Source: Kushneria aurantia DSM 21353 (lineage in GTDB: Bacteria > Pseudomonadota > Gammaproteobacteria > Pseudomonadales > Halomonadaceae). Taken from it: a stretch of DNA of 64,000 nucleotides. The position numbers were made by a program, and so were the translations under genes. This document shows, one piece after another, positions 59,918 to 64,000 of the stretch (within the stretch, counting starts at the first letter, position 1; the number at the start of each line of letters is the position of its first letter). Location of the stretch: contig NZ_KB907878.1 of NCBI RefSeq assembly GCF_000382245.1, forward strand, positions 1 to 64,000, read 5' to 3'. The notes below the pieces were generated by a model that was not told the DNA's origin, did not search any database, and saw only the letters and a program-made list of their open reading frames with translations.

Positions 59918-60739
59918 TCAGCCTCCGGTAACCGGCGGGAACAAAGCCACTTCGTCACCGGCATTCAGTGCACTGTCGCCCTGCACCATGTCGTGGTTAA
60001 TAGCGCACAGCAGACGGGGCTGATCGAGCGCCTCGGGATGGCTGACCCGCTCGCTCACCCACATCTTTAATGCCGATAGTGTAGGTGACGATAGTTGCCC
60101 TGGTAAAACGCTCAATTTTGCCACTCCCAGGCGCTCTCTCAATTCAGCAAAGAAGCGAATTTCGATGGCCTCTTGATGACTTCCCGGCGCAGCCTCGTGA
60201 CGCTTCGATGGGGTCGCCAGTATTTCGTCGTCGTCGGCTGTCGTATCGGCATGGATCTCGCCCTCGTGGCGACGCTGCCACTCACCCGAGCGTCCGCCAC
60301 TTTTGCGTTCAAGACGCACCTCGCCGATCTCCATACCGCGATCAACCGCCTTGCACATGTCATAAAGCGTCAGACAGGCGACCGAAGCGGCGGTCAGCGC
60401 CTCCATCTCGACACCGGTCTGCGCGGCAAGACGGCACATTACGCGCACGCCGACACTCGAGGTATCGCGGTCGATATCAAAATCGACGCTCACCTTCGAG
60501 AGCATCAGGGCGTGGCAAAGTGGTATCAGTTCATGGGTGCGCTTGGCCGCCTGAATACCGGCGATACGCGCTGTTGCCAGGACGTCGCCCTTGGGCAGCT
60601 CGCCGTCGACCAACTGCTCGAGCGTGGCCGGCTGCATGAAGATACGACCGGTTGCCACGGCTTCACGCTGGGTCGTCGACTTGTCGGTAACGTCCACCAT
60701 GCTCGCTTCGCCGCGCGCATTAAGATGGGTCAGCGTCAT
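59918..60739 (-). CDS. moaCD: Fused MoaC-MoaD
   Basis: A 273-residue fusion. Residues 1-154 are MoaC (cyclic pyranopterin monophosphate synthase: [19 protein letters not shown] and [18 protein letters not shown]). A ~36-residue hydrophilic linker follows. Residues 191-273 are MoaD, the sulfur carrier ([13 protein letters not shown], ending F-P-P-V-T-G-G). The MoaD C-terminal Gly-Gly must be free for thiocarboxylation, and it is. No stop or restart is seen between the parts. In E. coli these are two genes. Confidence 0.93.
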   Translation of the reverse strand: MTLTHLNARGEASMVDVTDKSTTQREAVATGRIFMQPATLEQLVDGELPKGDVLATARIAGIQAAKRTHELIPLCHALMLSKVSVDFDIDRDTSSVGVRVMCRLAAQTGVEMEALTAASVACLTLYDMCKAVDRGMEIGEVRLERKSGGRSGEWQRRHEGEIHADTTADDDEILATPSKRHEAAPGSHQEAIEIRFFAELRERLGVAKLSVLPGQLSSPTLSALKMWVSERVSHPEALDQPRLLCAINHDMVQGDSALNAGDEVALFPPVTGG

Positions 60740-60784
60740 AGGAAGTCTCCACACAGTAAATAATCGGGCACGACTGAGTAACCG

Positions 60785-62014
60785 CTAGAGAAGTGCGTCG
60801 AGAGGCAGTAGCGCGACCAGCGTGCCGGCATCAGCACTCTCTACGTCTTCGGGCAGCTCGATCAAACAGTTGGCAAGATAGAGCGAACTGAGGCGGTGTG
60901 ATCCCTGTTCGGCCAGAACACCAACCCTCACGTTACCCGAGTCATCGATATGGTAGCGACCGCGCAGCAGGTCAAGGCGTCCCTTTCGGCCGTGAAGCGG
61001 CGCTTCGGTGACCGCCCACCAACGTTGCGGATGCCAGTCGGTGCGGCCGGCGAGACAGCGCACCAGCGGCTGAACAAAGCGCTCCAGAGTAACCAGCGCC
61101 GCCACCGGATTACCCGGCAGCCCAAAAAAGGGTCGCCCCATCAGGCTGCCCAGCGCCATCGGTTTGCCCGGCCGAACCGCCACTCGCCATGCGCTGACCT
61201 CACCCAACCGGCCGACGGCGCGGCGCACCAGATCGGATTCGCCTTTGGAGATGCCACCTGAAGTGATCACCAGATCGGCATCGACAACAGCGCGAGAAAA
61301 TGCCGCAACGCACTGCTCGACACTGTCGGCAAGCGTGCCGCCGTGGACGACATCGGCACCCCAGCGCTCGAGACAGGCGGTCAGACTGAAACCGTTGGCA
61401 TCGAAAAGAGTGCCGTCATCGCTCTCCTCGGCATTTGGCCTACGCAGCTCGTCACCGGTGGAGAAAAGCGCCACCCGCGGGCGGCGATGGACCACCACCT
61501 CGGCCAGCCCCAGCGACGCCAGCATACCCAGTCGCGCCGGGCCGAGCGGCGTGCCGGCTTCGAAAACCCGCTCACCGACGGCGATCTCCTCGCCGGCATA
61601 GCGTACGTGCTGGCCGACACTCGGCGACTCGACCATCTCGACATCATCGCCATCAAACGAGAGCCGCTCAACCATCTCGACGCTGTCACACCCCTCAGGC
61701 AACGGCGCACCCGTGGTGATACGTACAGCTTCACCGCGCAACACGCGACCACACCAGGGGTGACCGGCGAGCGCCTCTCCCACGATGCGCAGGCGACGGG
61801 GCGACGCCGCCGCGAAGGCGATACCATCCATGGCCGCGGCGGTATAGCGTGGCAGCGCAAAGGCAGCCAATACCTCGCGCGCGAGAATCCGGTCACGGGC
61901 AAGGCGTAACCCGAGTGTTTCGCTACCCACCGGCGCTGGCGTCAGTGCAGCGACACGTGCCTGCATGGCGGCCACGCTGATCAGCGTATCCGACTCGAAA
62001 CAGTCACTCATCAT
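60785..62014 (-). CDS. moeA: Molybdopterin molybdenumtransferase MoeA
   Basis: A 409-residue enzyme that inserts molybdate into adenylated molybdopterin. The N-terminal R-Y-T-A-A-A-M-D-G-I-A-F is the standard motif with the conserved acid. Other blocks are I-T-T-G-A-P-L-P-E-G-C-D-S-V, S-T-G-D-E-L, T-S-G-G-I-S-K-G-E-S-D and F-G-L-P-G-N-P-V-A-A. Overlaps mobB by 11 bases. Confidence 0.96.
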   Translation of the reverse strand: MMSDCFESDTLISVAAMQARVAALTPAPVGSETLGLRLARDRILAREVLAAFALPRYTAAAMDGIAFAAASPRRLRIVGEALAGHPWCGRVLRGEAVRITTGAPLPEGCDSVEMVERLSFDGDDVEMVESPSVGQHVRYAGEEIAVGERVFEAGTPLGPARLGMLASLGLAEVVVHRRPRVALFSTGDELRRPNAEESDDGTLFDANGFSLTACLERWGADVVHGGTLADSVEQCVAAFSRAVVDADLVITSGGISKGESDLVRRAVGRLGEVSAWRVAVRPGKPMALGSLMGRPFFGLPGNPVAALVTLERFVQPLVRCLAGRTDWHPQRWWAVTEAPLHGRKGRLDLLRGRYHIDDSGNVRVGVLAEQGSHRLSSLYLANCLIELPEDVESADAGTLVALLPLDALL

Positions 62015-62591
62015 GCGCCCCGCAATGACCGTTCAGGGAGTCGCGCGGACCCTGGCGCATGACATCCCAGCGTGCCGGCCAGGCCATCAGCCAGTTCAAA
62101 AGCTGCTGATGGTCGTCAAGATCCAGCCGCTCGACATCCTCAGGCAGAGCCACATCGCCGGTCGTTGCCACCGCGCGAACCCAGCCGTCATCGAAGGCGC
62201 GCAGCGATTTACCGACCGCCTCGCGATAGAGCTCGAGCTTGGGAATCGGTGACTGCTTGAAACCTTCGATCAATATCAGATCGGGACACAGCGGTCTGAC
62301 CTGTTCGAGCAGCATGGCGAGATCGGGCTCATCCCGCCCCGGCGTTTCCATCATCAGTGCAAAACGCCGCCCGGAGGCGACCAGCATGGGGGTTGCGCCC
62401 GCCTGGCGCAGGCGATGACTGTCCTTGCCGGGCACGTCGACGTCGAAATCGTGATGCGCATGCTTGATGACCGCTACCGACAGGCCGCGGGCGCGAAGCG
62501 CCGGCAGCAGCGCTTCCAGTAGCGTGGTTTTGCCGGTACCACTCCAGGCGGCAATGCCCAGTAGCGGCGTCGATATCTGCTTGAGTTCCAT
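62004..62591 (-). CDS. mobB: Molybdopterin-guanine dinucleotide biosynthesis protein MobB
   Basis: A 195-residue P-loop GTPase (Walker A W-S-G-T-G-K-T-T at 16-23) that assists MobA. Also present are V-I-K-H-A-H-H-D-F-D-V-D-x-P-G-K-D-S-H-R and L-I-L-I-E-G-F-K. Slightly longer than E. coli MobB (~175). Confidence 0.94.
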   Translation of the reverse strand: MELKQISTPLLGIAAWSGTGKTTLLEALLPALRARGLSVAVIKHAHHDFDVDVPGKDSHRLRQAGATPMLVASGRRFALMMETPGRDEPDLAMLLEQVRPLCPDLILIEGFKQSPIPKLELYREAVGKSLRAFDDGWVRAVATTGDVALPEDVERLDLDDHQQLLNWLMAWPARWDVMRQGPRDSLNGHCGAHDE

Positions 62592-62648
62592 AGGTCGGGC
62601 TGTCCATCGGCAGATCGGCGGGCTATCGATACGACACCGGATATCGGT

Positions 62649-63260
62649 TCAGGCGCGTGACGCCTCCCGTTCGATAAAAGCGTCGCGGTCTTCGGGTGTA
62701 TTGATATTGACAAAGGCCTCGGCGTCGTCAAACAGGCAGGCGTGTCCATGATGCCTTGCGTACCAGCGATCGATGCGCCGCTCGCCCCCCGCCAGACAGT
62801 GCGATAAATCATCCGCCAGCTCACGCCGCATCAATGCAATGACCGGATGATGGCGCAGGTGGTCACGGGCATGGACGATATCGGCACCTTCGGCCTGCAT
62901 TCTAGACCACAGCGTGGAGGCCAGCCTGAAGGGCAGCCGTGGCGTATCGCAGGGCACCATCATCACCAGTGGTGTTTCAGCGTTTACGAGACCGGCGTGA
63001 AAGCCCGCCAGCGGCCCGGCGCTGCCGGGAAAGATATCCGTCACCAGCGGATAGCCCAGCGCTGCCCAGCGCTCCGGGTTGCGATTGGCGTTGATCACCA
63101 GCGCCTCGACATCCGGCGCCACCCGCTCGATTACCCGCTCGGCCAGGGTACGGCCGGCCAGCGATACCAGCCCCTTGTCGACGCCACCCAGCCGCCGCCC
63201 CTGACCACCGGCCAGCAGCACGGCGGTAATCGGCGGACGTGCTTCGCTCAAAGCACCCAT
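62649..63260 (-). CDS. mobA: Molybdenum cofactor guanylyltransferase MobA
   Basis: A 203-residue nucleotidyltransferase making bis-MGD. The N-terminal A-V-L-L-A-G-G-Q-G-R-R-L-G-G-V-D-K-G motif binds GTP. P-C-D-T-P-R-L-P and I-N-T-P-E-D near the end are typical of the family. It starts 3 bases after the upp stop, so it is coupled to upp. Confidence 0.95.
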   Translation of the reverse strand: MGALSEARPPITAVLLAGGQGRRLGGVDKGLVSLAGRTLAERVIERVAPDVEALVINANRNPERWAALGYPLVTDIFPGSAGPLAGFHAGLVNAETPLVMMVPCDTPRLPFRLASTLWSRMQAEGADIVHARDHLRHHPVIALMRRELADDLSHCLAGGERRIDRWYARHHGHACLFDDAEAFVNINTPEDRDAFIEREASRA

Positions 63261-63263
63261 CGC

Positions 63264-63893
63264 TCAGCGCGTACCGAACAGCTTATCGCCGGCATCGCCC
63301 AGTCCGGGCACGATATAGCCGTTGCTGTCGAGGCCTTCGTCGACGGCGGCGGTGTAGAGCTCGATCTCGGGGTGTGAACGCGACACCCGCGCAATACCTT
63401 CCGGCGTCGCGACCAGCACGATCACCTTGATTCTCTGACAACCTTTCGCCTTGAGCATATCCAGAGTCGCCACCATCGAGCCGCCGGTAGCCAACATGGG
63501 ATCGATAACGATTGCCAGACGCTCGTCGAGGTCCTGCACGAACTTCTCGAAATAGGGCACCGGCTCCAGCGTTTCCTCGTTGCGGTAGAGCCCCACCACG
63601 CTGATTCGCGCACTGGGCAGCAGCGTGGTTACGCCATCGAGCATACCCAGCCCGGCGCGCAGAATCGGCACAATGGTAACCTTCTTGCCCTTGATCTGTT
63701 CGATGCGAATCGGCGTGCCGTTCCAGCCCTCGGCCGGCTCTTCCACCAGCTCCAGCCCCTGGGTCGCCTCGTAGGTCAACAGCGTGGCCAGCTCATTGGC
63801 GAGCTCACGAAAGTGCTTGGTGCTGATCCCGCCGCTGCGCAGCAGGCCCAGCTTGTGTTTAACGAGGGGGTGATCGATCGTGTGCACGTTCAT
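63264..63893 (-). CDS. upp: Uracil phosphoribosyltransferase Upp
   Basis: A 209-residue salvage enzyme converting uracil and PRPP to UMP. The family start is [12 protein letters not shown]; the PRPP loop is [12 protein letters not shown], and the uracil-binding end is [15 protein letters not shown]. The Met at 63893 is used; a Met two codons earlier (63899) is nearly as good. It heads the run upp-mobA-mobB-moeA-moaCD-moaE-moaA. Confidence 0.96.
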   Translation of the reverse strand: MNVHTIDHPLVKHKLGLLRSGGISTKHFRELANELATLLTYEATQGLELVEEPAEGWNGTPIRIEQIKGKKVTIVPILRAGLGMLDGVTTLLPSARISVVGLYRNEETLEPVPYFEKFVQDLDERLAIVIDPMLATGGSMVATLDMLKAKGCQRIKVIVLVATPEGIARVSRSHPEIELYTAAVDEGLDSNGYIVPGLGDAGDKLFGTR

Positions 63894-64000
63894 CGGCATC
63901 CAACCTGTGGCGAGGGGCCGTCGCGGATCGCGCGGCGACTCGGGAAAAAGGAACGCGCTCATTCTACTGCGCTGCAGGGGCGGGGTTAAGAACAGCGTGT

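Noticed and set aside
1-64000. rRNA, tRNA, intact insertion sequences or prophage genes
   Set aside because: None seen on either strand; all long frames are assigned or are shadows.

Overview
The window is one contiguous stretch of a GC-rich gammaproteobacterial chromosome, dominated by a nearly complete flagellar and chemotaxis gene cluster. The combination of an enteric-type FlhDC master regulator with FlhE, a MvaT-type nucleoid protein, CheD and CheZ together, and a moaC-moaD fusion points to the Halomonadaceae (Halomonas, Chromohalobacter and relatives). That assignment is an inference from gene content and protein character, not from a marker gene. No rRNA, tRNA, CRISPR array or intact insertion sequence was seen.

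Layout. 1-555: 3' end of a flagellin gene. 556-2848: a small accessory patch with an AT-rich orphan gene, a ParE/RHH toxin-antitoxin pair and decayed gene fragments. 2849-3526: an OmpW-type porin. 3638-8673: four tandem paralogous membrane diguanylate cyclases. 8833-21541: flaG, fliE, and the long fliFGHIJK / fliLMNOPQR block (basal body, motor switch, export apparatus). 21664-32094 (minus strand): flgL, K, J, I, H, G, F, E, D, C, B (rod, rings, hook, junction). 32357-34264: flgA, a 78-bp tandem repeat array, flgM and flgN. 34339-48240 (minus strand): flhE, flhA, flhB, cheZ, cheY, cheB, cheD, cheR, cheW, cheA, motB, motA, flhC, flhD. 48611-52499 (minus): an FlhB-C-terminal-like protein, a FliK-like protein, fliT, fliS, fliD. 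52633-58263: a dead cysQ fragment, mvaT, dinB, purU, an RNase J-like gene and an unusual H-NS-like gene with an AT-hook tail. 58455-63893 (minus): upp followed by the molybdenum cofactor genes mobA, mobB, moeA, moaCD, moaE, moaA.

How it works together. FlhDC would switch on the basal-body operons; FlgM would hold sigma-28 (its gene fliA is not in the window) until the hook is done. I find well-spaced sigma-28 sites (TAAA, 15 bases, GCCGATAA-like) before flaG, flgM, cheR, fliD and, with weaker matches, motA and flgK; this fits the usual late-gene class. The cheR site is a perfect match and would let cheRDBYZ be expressed apart from motAB-cheAW. The diguanylate cyclases next to the flagellar genes suggest a cyclic-di-GMP input on motility.

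Most unusual items: the array of four 7-TM GGDEF proteins (one with GGEEL, one lacking the inhibitory RxxD site); a CheA with two tandem CheY-binding P2 domains; a 78-bp repeat array open on both strands and carrying terminator-like hairpins before flgM; an H-NS-type oligomerisation domain attached to an AT-hook; the FliK-like/FlhB-like pair in the fliDST operon; and the MoaC-MoaD fusion.
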